From the NCBI RefSeq assembly GCF_030317115.1, contig NZ_JASZYF010000009.1, positions 1 to 64,000 of the forward strand: 64,000 nt of DNA. The letters run 5' to 3'. Shown here piece after piece: positions 8,392 to 15,227 of this stretch. Numbering within the stretch: the first letter of the stretch is position 1; each line of letters begins with the position of its first letter. The notes below the pieces were generated by a model. The model was not told the DNA's origin. It searched no databases and saw only the letters and a program-made list of their open reading frames with translations. A program made the translations under genes and the position numbers. Source of the DNA: Variovorax gracilis. GTDB lineage: Bacteria; Pseudomonadota; Gammaproteobacteria; Burkholderiales; Burkholderiaceae_C.

Positions 8392-9170
8392 GAGAATTCC
8401 GGATTCCGCTTGCCGGCCCACGCCTGGATGCCCTCTGCGGCTGCGGCTGTGCCGTCCATCGGGTCGCGCAGGGCGCATGACAGCGCCATGGCCGAAGGCA
8501 GGTCCAGATCGTTGCTGCGGAGAATGAGTTGCTTGGCCGCACTCACGCCTTCCGGGCTGTTGCCGGCGATCTGGCGCGCAAGTGAGAGCGTTTCGTCCAG
8601 CAGACGCTCGTCGGGTACGACGACTTCGACGAATCCCAATGCAAAGGCCTGTCGGGATGAGAAAACGCGGCCTGTCAGAACCACCAGGTTCGCGCGGCCG
8701 CGACCCACCAGCCTGGGCAGGCGCACCGGTCCGCCCGCGCCGGGGAACGCGCCGACCTTGCTCACCTCGGGCAGGGAAAAGATGGCGCGGTCCGAGGCGA
8801 CCCGGATGTCGCAGGCCAGTGCGATCTCAAAGGAGCCCGCGATGGTGGGACCGTTGAGCATCGCGATCACGGGCACCCGGAACGCTTCAAGCTTCTCGAT
8901 GAAGCGCAGCACCGTGTCGCGCGCCTTCTTCGTTTGCCTGGGGGCCAGAAGGGCGCGTTCCTTCAGGTCCGCGCCCGCTCCGAAGGTCGGGCCCGCGCCG
9001 GTGATGACCAGCACCCTGAGGTCCGGCCTGGCTTGCAGGCTGGTCAGGCAATCCTCCAACTCATCGGCCATCCTTGCGTTGATCGCATTCCTCCGGCCGG
9101 GCCGGTTCATCGTCAGCACAGCGATGTGCGGATGCACATCGGTGACCTCGATCGTCGTCCAGGCTTTCAA
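8388..9170 (-). CDS. Enoyl-CoA hydratase/isomerase family protein
   Basis: 260-residue crotonase-fold protein. Visible are H-I-A-V-L-T-M-N-R-P-G-R-R-N-A-I, the A-G-A-D-L-K-E oxyanion-hole loop with G-A-G-P-T-F-G-A-G, and a second oxyanion element N-G-P-T-I-A-G-S-F-E-I-A-L-A-C-D-I. At the usual catalytic Glu positions of hydratases (Glu144/164 of rat crotonase) the reading is A-G-S-F-E-I and S-L-P-E-V-S-K-V-G, so at least one acid is kept. It could hydrate, isomerise or decarboxylate an acyl-CoA made by the biotin enzymes of this operon. Both ends overlap neighbours by four bases (ATGA), a sign of tight translational coupling. Confidence 0.87.
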   Translation of the reverse strand: MKAWTTIEVTDVHPHIAVLTMNRPGRRNAINARMADELEDCLTSLQARPDLRVLVITGAGPTFGAGADLKERALLAPRQTKKARDTVLRFIEKLEAFRVPVIAMLNGPTIAGSFEIALACDIRVASDRAIFSLPEVSKVGAFPGAGGPVRLPRLVGRGRANLVVLTGRVFSSRQAFALGFVEVVVPDERLLDETLSLARQIAGNSPEGVSAAKQLILRSNDLDLPSAMALSCALRDPMDGTAAAAEGIQAWAGKRNPEFS

Positions 9171-10669
9171 TTGGCGCCCAGCGAGAACCCGTTGCCGGAC
9201 AACTGCACGTGGGCCTTGCGCCCGCGCCCGGCGAGGCCGGCCACGAGATCGACCACCGGGTGCCGGAGGCTGAAGCTGTCGTCCGTCGCCGTCGGCCCGA
9301 GGCCGTTGATCTTCTCGTCGCCGTACATGTAGCGCAGCAGCAACTCGTCGTCGCCGATGTCCTTGTAGCGCCGGCGCAGGCCCGGCAGCACGGGCTCGAT
9401 GGCGGGTGGCTCCAGGGCCACGTCCTTCGAGCCGTTGGCGATGATCCTGTCCTTCACGTTCGCGTCCACCGGCAGCGGCAGCTCGCCGAAATAGCCGCAG
9501 ACGTACTTCTTCACCTCGTCCGGCACGACCTTGTAGCGCTCGTTGTTGAGCACGTTCATCACCGCCTGCGCCGAGACGATGGCGGGATAGGGCGTGACCA
9601 TGATCGGCGAGCCGAGCTCCACGCGCACCCGTCCGATCTCCTCCAGCACGGCCGGCAGCTTGTCGGGCATGCCCGCGAGCTTGAGCTGCGACTCGAGGTT
9701 GCTCATCGCGCCGCCTGCGAACTGCGTGATGTAGTGGCTGGGCTCGTACTCGGCGGGCACGCCGACGGGCTGGCCTTCGCGCTCGGCCAGTGCGCCGAAG
9801 TAGTCGCCGACCTCGTCGAGAAGCCCGTCGTCGACGTTCACGTCGAGGCCGATCTCGCGCAGGTTGCGCGCGATCATCTGGGCGGCCGGCAGCGAGTTGC
9901 CGTTGGCCAGCGGGTCCACCGCCGTGAGGATGCTGTCGGCGCCATGCACCGCGGCCTCGATCGCGAGCAGCGGCCCGAGCCCGGTCAGGCAGTGCGTGTT
10001 GAACTCCAGCCAGGCGCGGTCGCCGATGGCGTTCTTGATCGCCGGCACGAGCGTGCGCACCCGTTCGATGGTCAGGATGCCGGCCGCATCGGCCAAGGCG
10101 ACGGTCCGCACGCCGAAGCGCTCGACGGCTTCGCGCGCCTTGCCGGCATACAGCGCGTCGTCATAGCCGGGCGCGATGTTGTAGCCCAGCAGCAGCGTGA
10201 CGTCGGCCCCGAGCCGGTGCGCGGTGGCGATGCTCGAGGCGAGGTTGTCGTTGCACATCAGCGCATCGAAGAGCCCGATCTCGCGGATGCCGTTGGCGAT
10301 CTGCCGTTCGACGAAGAGGTCGGTGATGTCGTCGGCCACAGGGAAGAAGCCGCGCATCAGGTTGCTGCGGATGGCCGCGCGCAGTGGCGTGTGGCGGATT
10401 CGCTGACTGAGCAGGCGAATGCGCTCGAAGGGGTCCTGGTTGAGGAACAGCACGCTCGCATCGAACTGCACCAGGGCGATCGCCTGCATGGAGAGGAAGC
10501 CGGCGCGGTCCATGCGCTCGGCGATCGGCAGCATGTGCTCGGTGCGCATGCGTGTGGCCCAGAGGCATTGCTGCCCGTCGCGCAGCGTGTCGTCGGTCAG
10601 GTGGACGGTGCGGCGCTTGCCGGTGCGCGCGGTTTCCGCGGCAACGAGTTTCTTGAGATGGTCGAGCAT
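9167..10669 (-). CDS. OadA/PycB-like carboxyltransferase homologue with altered metal site
   Basis: 500 residues matching the OadA/pyruvate-carboxylase-B fold throughout: D-D-T-L-R-D-G-Q-Q near residues 26-34 (metal Asp31, Gln34), L-F-D-A-L, P-L-A-N-G-N-S-L-P, Y-I-T-Q-F-A-G-G-A-M-S-N-L and M-V-T-P-Y-P-A-I-V. Known enzymes of this family bind a metal with Asp, a carbamylated Lys in I-K-D-M-A-G-L-L, and two His in H-x-H. Here the Lys position is Ala193 (A-L-A-D-A-A-G-I-L) and the first His is Asn224 (F-N-T-H-C), while His226 remains. The normal carboxyl transfer from biotin to pyruvate is therefore doubtful. It lies 4 bp after a second OadA-like gene with complementary losses. A partner subunit, a new catalytic chemistry or a scaffold are all possible. 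Confidence 0.8.
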   Translation of the reverse strand: MLDHLKKLVAAETARTGKRRTVHLTDDTLRDGQQCLWATRMRTEHMLPIAERMDRAGFLSMQAIALVQFDASVLFLNQDPFERIRLLSQRIRHTPLRAAIRSNLMRGFFPVADDITDLFVERQIANGIREIGLFDALMCNDNLASSIATAHRLGADVTLLLGYNIAPGYDDALYAGKAREAVERFGVRTVALADAAGILTIERVRTLVPAIKNAIGDRAWLEFNTHCLTGLGPLLAIEAAVHGADSILTAVDPLANGNSLPAAQMIARNLREIGLDVNVDDGLLDEVGDYFGALAEREGQPVGVPAEYEPSHYITQFAGGAMSNLESQLKLAGMPDKLPAVLEEIGRVRVELGSPIMVTPYPAIVSAQAVMNVLNNERYKVVPDEVKKYVCGYFGELPLPVDANVKDRIIANGSKDVALEPPAIEPVLPGLRRRYKDIGDDELLLRYMYGDEKINGLGPTATDDSFSLRHPVVDLVAGLAGRGRKAHVQLSGNGFSLGAN

Positions 10670-10673
10670 GGCT

Positions 10674-12128
10674 TCAGCCCTCCGTGCCTTGGAGTTGGAT
10701 CGAGACGCCGGGGCCCTGCACGCTGAGTTGCGCGTAGGGCGCGGCGCGTGCCGTGAGTCCGGCGAGAAGGGCTTCCGCCGGCGTCATGCCGACGTAGCGC
10801 AATGTTTCGGGCGCAGCGGCGGCGGGCAGCGCTCGGGGTGCCACGCCGCAGGTGGCTGAAATCACCAGCGCGGCATCGCTCGCCTCGGGGTGGGCCGCGC
10901 GCAATGCGTCCACCGACGGTGCGGCCGCCTTCGGCAGCGCGCCGACCCGGCTCGCCAGGCTGGCTTCGACGTTCTTCGACGTGGCGCCGTAGACCTGCTG
11001 CAGCGCACGCCGCACGCCAGGACGGATCTCGGCATAGCGGGGCACGCCCTGCAGATGCAGCAGCGCCTGCTCGGCGATCGACCGTGCAAAAGGCGCCAGC
11101 ATCGGCGGCGCGCCGACTTCACTGCGCACGCGGGCGCATTCGTTGGCAAAGGCATGCAACTGGTGTGTGAGGCCGGCATCGGCCAGCTTTCGCATGAACT
11201 GCGCGGCGATCTCGCCCGGCAACTCGTGCATGTACGGCGCCAGGTCGAAAACCCAGGCGCGGCTCGGCGCGAAGCCGTGGCAGTCGGCCATCTCCGCCAG
11301 AAGCCGGTCGGCCTCGCCGACGGCGTGCAGCAACTGGTCGCTGGCCGGAGCGCCTTGCTTCAACAGGCGCAACGATTTCAGCAGCGTCCCGAGCGCCGGC
11401 ACCGAGGCGCCGTTCGCGACCGGCGCGAACGCAGTGTCGAGCCCGTCGATGCCGAGGCGCATCGCTTCGAGCGCGACCATCGGGGCAAGCGCCGTCTGGC
11501 AGCGCAGGTGCAGGTCGAGCGGTGTGCTGCCGAGGCTGCGGCGCAGGGCCGGTAGCAGGGTGGCGAGCCGGTCGGTGGTCAGCAGGCCGGATTCGTCGCG
11601 AAGCATCACGCGGTCGGCACCGGCACCCGCCAGGACGGACGCCTTCGCGCGCAGGTCATCGTTGCCATGCGTCGATTCCTGCGCGTACGGCAGGGCGGCA
11701 ATCGTCGTCAGGCCGAGCGACCTGGCCGCCTTCATTACCGGCGCCATGCGCTCGATGCACAGCAGCGGGTCGATCAGCACGATCTCGGAAACACCGCGCT
11801 GCGCCACTTCGCGCAGCCACAGCGTGGCGACTTCCGTCGAGACGACGTCGCACGCGCGCTTGCCGTGGTCGGTCAGCAGCGACAGAGCCGCACGCAGCGG
11901 AACGCCGGGGCAGCGCTCGCGCAGCAACTCGATGCGCTGCCAGGGGTTTTCGCCGCGCGCCACGCACTGTTGCAGCGTGGCCGGTGAGGCGATCTCGACC
12001 GCCGCGGGACGAGTGGCGGCCAGCCGCTGGGCGAGGGCGAGCGCCATGGGCGTCGTCATGCCACCGGCCCAGCGCGCGCTCTGGCCGTCGGTCAGGCTGA
12101 CGTCGGTGTAACGCACGGCATCGGTCAT
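10674..12128 (-). CDS. Divergent OadA/PycB-like protein, second copy
   Basis: 484 residues, a more degraded member of the same TIM-barrel carboxyltransferase family. It begins Y-T-D-V-S-L-T-D-G-Q-S, where Asp14 is kept but the substrate-binding Arg and Gln of the usual T-L-R-D-x-x-Q are Thr and Ser. The Lys position reads Arg177 (V-M-L-R-D-E-S-G-L-L) and the H-x-H pair reads H-L-R (His207 kept, Arg209), the mirror image of the loss in the neighbouring 500-residue protein. The V-T-P threonine is Ala (L-A-P-F-A). The C-terminal 90 residues are alanine-rich without a biotin site. Start overlaps the accC stop by four bases. Likely a non-catalytic or co-catalytic partner; function not assigned. 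Confidence 0.72.
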   Translation of the reverse strand: MTDAVRYTDVSLTDGQSARWAGGMTTPMALALAQRLAATRPAAVEIASPATLQQCVARGENPWQRIELLRERCPGVPLRAALSLLTDHGKRACDVVSTEVATLWLREVAQRGVSEIVLIDPLLCIERMAPVMKAARSLGLTTIAALPYAQESTHGNDDLRAKASVLAGAGADRVMLRDESGLLTTDRLATLLPALRRSLGSTPLDLHLRCQTALAPMVALEAMRLGIDGLDTAFAPVANGASVPALGTLLKSLRLLKQGAPASDQLLHAVGEADRLLAEMADCHGFAPSRAWVFDLAPYMHELPGEIAAQFMRKLADAGLTHQLHAFANECARVRSEVGAPPMLAPFARSIAEQALLHLQGVPRYAEIRPGVRRALQQVYGATSKNVEASLASRVGALPKAAAPSVDALRAAHPEASDAALVISATCGVAPRALPAAAAPETLRYVGMTPAEALLAGLTARAAPYAQLSVQGPGVSIQLQGTEG

Positions 12129-13576
12129 GGCTGGACTCCGGCTTCGGCCTGCGCCGCCTTGGCGGCCTGGGCTGCGGCCTTCTGCGCGGCCTTGCGTTCA
12201 GGCAGGAAGGTTTCCTCCACCCAGCGCGTCGTGACCTTGCCCTTCACGAAATCGTCATGCGCCAGCACCGAGTCATGGAAGGGCGCGGTCGTCGCGGGCC
12301 CTTCGACATGCAGGCCGCCGAGCGCCTGGCGCATCCGCGCGATGGCCTGCTCGCGCGTCGGTGCATGCACGATCAGCTTGCCGAGCAGCGAGTCGTAGTA
12401 GGGCGGCACGGTGTAGCCCGCATAGCAGTGGCTGTCGACGCGGATGCCTTCGCCGCCCGGCACATCCCAGCGCGAGATCAATCCGGGGCGCGGCAGGAAG
12501 TTGCGGTCCGGGTCCTCGGCGTTGATGCGGCATTCGATCGCATGGCCCTGCAATTGCACTTCCGCCTGCGTGAACGACAGCGGCAGGCCGGCCGCGACGC
12601 GGATCTGTTCGGCCACCAGGTCGTAGCCGGTGATCATTTCGGTCACCGGGTGCTCCACCTGGATGCGTGTGTTCATCTCCAGGAAGAAATACCGGTTGTC
12701 GCGCTGGTCGACGACGAATTCGATGGTGCCGGCGCCGCAGTACTCGGCATTGCGCGTCAGGCTCACGGCGCACTCGCCCATGGCACGGCGCATGGCCTCG
12801 TCGACGGCGGGGGAGGGGGCCTCCTCGATGAGCTTCTGGTGGCGGCGCTGCGTCGAGCACTCGCGCTCGCCGAGGTAGACCACGTTGCCGTGCATGTCGG
12901 CCATGACCTGGATCTCGATGTGGCGCGCATGCTCGATGAATTTCTCCATGTACAGCGTGGCATCGCCGAAGGCGGACTGCGCTTCGTTGGAGGCCGAGCT
13001 CATCAGCGATTCGAGTTCGCTCTCGTCGCGGACGATGCGCATGCCGCGGCCACCGCCGCCAGCCGTGGCCTTGATCAGCACCGGGTAGCCGATCTCCGCG
13101 CCGACACGCTGTGCGTGCGCCACGTCGGACAGGGCACCCGAACCCGGCACGCGGGGCACGCCGGCCTTCTGGGCCAGGCCCACCGCCGTGATCTTGTCGC
13201 CCATCGCATCGATGGCATCGGCGGAGGGACCGATGAACACCAGCCCTGCATCGACGCAGGCGCGCACGAAGGACGAGCGCTCGGAGAGAAAGCCGTAGCC
13301 GGGGTGCACCGCATCGCAGCCCGTCTGCAGCGCCGCCTCGACGATCCTTTCGGCGCGCAGGTAGCTTTCGGAAGCGAGCGGCGGACCGAGCACGACGACT
13401 TCGTCGGCCATCCTGGCGGCCATCGTCTCGGTGTCAGCTTCGGACACGCCGACCACGGCCTCGATGCCGAGGGTGCGGCAGGCACGGATCACGCGCACGG
13501 CGATTTCGCCGCGGTTGGCCACGAACACGCGCCGGATGTCGCGCTTTGCAACGGGAGGGGAAACAGTCTTGCTCAT
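12125..13576 (-). CDS. accC: Biotin carboxylase subunit
   Basis: 483 residues. ATP-dependent carboxylation of biotin on a carrier protein. The N-terminal Rossmann-like domain starts V-F-V-A-N-R-G-E-I-A-V-R; the ATP-grasp glycine loop reads K-A-T-A-G-G-G-G-R-G-M; H-I-E-I-Q-V, E-R-E-C-S-T-Q-R-R-H-Q-K-L-I-E-E, E-M-N-T-R-I-Q-V-E-H-P-V-T-E and the catalytic A-I-E-C-R-I-N-A-E-D-P segment are all intact, so the enzyme should be active. The last 30 residues are a K/A/Q-rich tail that most AccC proteins lack and that might bind a partner. The gene lies 2 bp after accB. As a dedicated second AccC (a housekeeping copy is expected elsewhere) it probably serves the local acyl-CoA or keto-acid carboxylase rather than fatty-acid synthesis. 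Confidence 0.92.
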   Translation of the reverse strand: MSKTVSPPVAKRDIRRVFVANRGEIAVRVIRACRTLGIEAVVGVSEADTETMAARMADEVVVLGPPLASESYLRAERIVEAALQTGCDAVHPGYGFLSERSSFVRACVDAGLVFIGPSADAIDAMGDKITAVGLAQKAGVPRVPGSGALSDVAHAQRVGAEIGYPVLIKATAGGGGRGMRIVRDESELESLMSSASNEAQSAFGDATLYMEKFIEHARHIEIQVMADMHGNVVYLGERECSTQRRHQKLIEEAPSPAVDEAMRRAMGECAVSLTRNAEYCGAGTIEFVVDQRDNRYFFLEMNTRIQVEHPVTEMITGYDLVAEQIRVAAGLPLSFTQAEVQLQGHAIECRINAEDPDRNFLPRPGLISRWDVPGGEGIRVDSHCYAGYTVPPYYDSLLGKLIVHAPTREQAIARMRQALGGLHVEGPATTAPFHDSVLAHDDFVKGKVTTRWVEETFLPERKAAQKAAAQAAKAAQAEAGVQP

Positions 13577-13578
13577 GG

Positions 13579-14079
13579 TCAGGCTCCCTGCGTCGGCTTG
13601 ATCAGCATCACGATCTGGTCGTGCTGCACAGGCTTGCCGTTCTCGATCACGATGCGCTCGACCGTGCCCGTGACGCCGGCCTTGACCGTGTTGAACATCT
13701 TCATGACCTCGACCAGACAGACCGTGTCATCGGCCTGCACGGTGCTGCCAACGGCGACGAAGGGCGGTTGGTCGGGGCTCGGCCGCAGGTAGAAGCTGCC
13801 GACCATCGGTGAGCGCACCGCGACCAGGCCTTCCGGCACCTCCGTCAAGAGTTCGGGCGCGGCCGCGCTGGAGGCGCCGGCCGGTGCTTCCGACGTCTGG
13901 GTCGACTCGGCAAGGCGGCTTGCCGTGGCCTGGGGAACTCGCTCGACCCCGGTTGAGGAAGCGCCGGGCTTCCTGGCGTGAAGTTCGAAATCACCCACCG
14001 TGACGTCGAGGGATTCGAGGTGTGCGGCGCTGTCGAGGATCTCGAGGATGCGACGTACGTCGGTATGGGATAGGGGCAT
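13579..14079 (-). CDS. accB: Biotin carboxyl carrier protein, AccB type
   Basis: 166 residues. N-terminal helix region (V-R-R-I-L-E-I-L-D-S-A-A-H-L-E-S-L-D-V-T-V-G), a Ser/Ala/Thr/Pro-rich linker from about residue 40 to 85, and a biotinyl domain with E-V-M-K-M-F-N (biotin on the Lys) and the thumb region S-F-Y-L-R-P-S-P-D-Q-P-P-F, a feature of AccB-type carriers. First gene of the leftward operon, 2 bp before accC. A promoter with TTGACA and TTTAAT boxes is seen at 14148-14177, giving a leader of about 60 nt. A second, much shorter carrier lies across the divergent promoter. Confidence 0.9.
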   Translation of the reverse strand: MPLSHTDVRRILEILDSAAHLESLDVTVGDFELHARKPGASSTGVERVPQATASRLAESTQTSEAPAGASSAAAPELLTEVPEGLVAVRSPMVGSFYLRPSPDQPPFVAVGSTVQADDTVCLVEVMKMFNTVKAGVTGTVERIVIENGKPVQHDQIVMLIKPTQGA

Positions 14080-14147
14080 GGCCTTTGTCTCCAGTACGGC
14101 GGGAGTGTCCGCCTTTCGTTGCGCAGCGGCGTTGCTGCAATGCCTGG

Positions 14148-14177
14148 ATTAAATCATGGGCACATTCATCTTGTCAA
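14148..14177 (-). promoter_or_regulatory. Sigma-70 promoter of the accB-accC-...-phaC operon
   Basis: Read on the minus strand: a perfect -35 TTGACA (14177-14172), an 18-bp spacer, and -10 TTTAAT (14153-14148), followed by about 62 nt before the accB start at 14079. The -35 box lies inside the palindrome TTGTCAACAA, so a repressor bound there would block RNA polymerase. Confidence 0.55.
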
Positions 14178-14180
14178 CAA
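14171..14180. promoter_or_regulatory. Predicted GntR/FCD operator between the divergent operons
   Basis: TTGTCAACAA, an inverted repeat with arms TTGT/ACAA and a two-base centre. Regulators of the FadR/FCD branch of GntR commonly recognise TTGT-NN-ACAA-like sites, and the gene for such a regulator is in the adjacent rightward operon. The site overlaps the -35 boxes of both divergent promoters, so one dimer could repress both. Inference; binding untested. Confidence 0.5.
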
Positions 14181-14199
14181 TCTGAATGTCGAGTAAAGT
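14171..14199 (+). promoter_or_regulatory. Promoter of the BCCP-gntR-acyl-CoA synthetase-carboxyltransferase operon
   Basis: -35 TTGTCA (14171-14176), 17-bp spacer, -10 TAAAGT (14194-14199), with the first start codon at 14243. The -35 hexamer is part of the TTGTCAACAA palindrome shared with the leftward promoter. Confidence 0.45.
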
Positions 14200-14242
14200 T
14201 CGGCCATCGGCACTCCGCCGCCACACCACGAGGCACTCGAAC

Positions 14243-14470
14243 ATGACCACTGCGACAAAGATCCGCTCCGACATCACCGGCACCGTCTGGAAGATCCTGG
14301 TGAAGCCAGGCGACGTCCTCCAGGCCGACGACACCCTGATGGTTCTCGAGTCCATGAAGATGGAAATCCCCGTGGTGGCCCCCGAGGCCGGCCGCGTGAT
14401 CGAAATCCTCATCGCCGAGGGCGCGCCCGTGCGCGAAGGCCAGGAAGTCGCGCTCTTCGAGGAGGAATGA
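14243..14470 (+). CDS. Single-domain biotin carboxyl carrier protein
   Basis: 75 residues, a bare biotinyl/lipoyl-attachment domain without the AccB thumb: I-T-G-T-V-W-K-I-L-V-K-P-G-D-V, then V-L-E-S-M-K-M-E-I-P-V (biotin Lys) and G-x-V-x-E-G-Q-E-V-A-L. The ATG at 14243 has GAGG nine bases upstream; an in-frame ATG at 14186 lies in the promoter region just before the -10 box and is rejected. Small carriers of this type accompany acyl-CoA or urea carboxylase systems. The operon pair therefore encodes two carriers for one biotin carboxylase, which would allow two different carboxyltransferases to be fed. Confidence 0.85.
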   Translation: MTTATKIRSDITGTVWKILVKPGDVLQADDTLMVLESMKMEIPVVAPEAGRVIEILIAEGAPVREGQEVALFEEE

Positions 14471-14475
14471 GCGCC

Positions 14476-15222
14476 ATGAAGAAAGCGGTTGCGGACATGC
14501 AGGCGGCGCACGGCTCGGAAGCCGAAGCGCCGCCGATGCGGGCCGGCACGGCGGGCCGCCAGTTGATGACGCTGGCCGAGCAGATCGCCGAGCGCGTCTT
14601 CATGTCCATCGCCAGCGGCGAGTACGCGCCGGGCGATCGCATTCGCGAAGAGACGATTGCCGAGCAACTCGATGTCAGCCGCGGCCCGGTGCGTGAAGCG
14701 CTGCGCATCCTGGAGAAAGACGCCGTCGTGCGCATCCAGCCGAATCGCGGAGCGCATGTCACGCAGCTCACCATCAAGGAAGTGGGCGATCTGTTCGAGA
14801 TTCGCCGCGACCTGATCGGCGCGATGGTCCGTCGCCTGGCACCTCGCGGCGGCGACTTCGCAGCGGCGATCGACGCCGGCGTGTGCGAGCTCGAAACGGC
14901 GGCCCAGGCCGGTGGCAGTGCAGAAGCGTATCTCGGGGTCAGCAACCGGCTCGGCCGCCTGCTCGCCGACGCCTCCGGCAATGAACGGCTCGCGGAAATC
15001 CTCGGTTCCCTGGCGCGGCAGACGCGTCGCTATTCGATGCTCGGGCTCGCAAGCGCGGCGCGCCGCAAGGAATCCGCACGCACCTGGCGGGCGATGTCGA
15101 AGGCCCTGGAGGCCGGCGACGCCAGCGCCGCCGCCGACGCCATCGAAGACCTCATCGACGCCTTGCGGCGCGAAGCCATCCGGCAGCTGGCCCTGCCTCT
15201 CCCCATCCACACGAAGGATTGA
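14476..15222 (+). CDS. GntR-family transcriptional regulator, FCD type
   Basis: About 248 residues. A winged helix (residues ~30-95: Q-I-A-E-R-V-F-M-S-I-A-S-G-E-Y-A-P-G-D-R-I-R-E, then L-D-V-S-R-G-P-V-R-E-A-L-R-I-L-E) is followed by an all-helical FCD ligand domain with I-R-R-D-L-I-G-A-M-V-R-R-L. The FCD domain usually binds an organic acid or acyl-CoA effector. GGAGGA at 14461-14466 favours the ATG at 14476 (nine-base spacing) over the overlapping ATG at 14467. It probably represses both divergent operons through TTGTCAACAA at 14171-14180 and is released by the pathway substrate or its CoA ester. Confidence 0.87.
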   Translation: MKKAVADMQAAHGSEAEAPPMRAGTAGRQLMTLAEQIAERVFMSIASGEYAPGDRIREETIAEQLDVSRGPVREALRILEKDAVVRIQPNRGAHVTQLTIKEVGDLFEIRRDLIGAMVRRLAPRGGDFAAAIDAGVCELETAAQAGGSAEAYLGVSNRLGRLLADASGNERLAEILGSLARQTRRYSMLGLASAARRKESARTWRAMSKALEAGDASAAADAIEDLIDALRREAIRQLALPLPIHTKD

Positions 15223-15227
15223 ATCCC

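Noticed and set aside
8392..8478. N-terminal extension of phaZ to 8478
   Set aside because: The extra 29 residues are Arg/Gly-rich and overlap the upstream crotonase gene; the ATG at 8391 makes a typical four-base overlap.
5194..9273. Very long plus-strand reading frame of 1359 codons
   Set aside because: It runs antisense to phaC, MaoC, phaZ and the crotonase gene, which have clear family motifs; the antisense translation is His/Arg/Val-rich and matches no family. Long antisense frames are common at this GC content.
14186..14242. Longer N terminus for the small biotin carrier (ATG at 14186)
   Set aside because: This stretch holds the -10 box of the operon promoter and has no ribosome site; the ATG at 14243 has one and gives a complete biotinyl domain.
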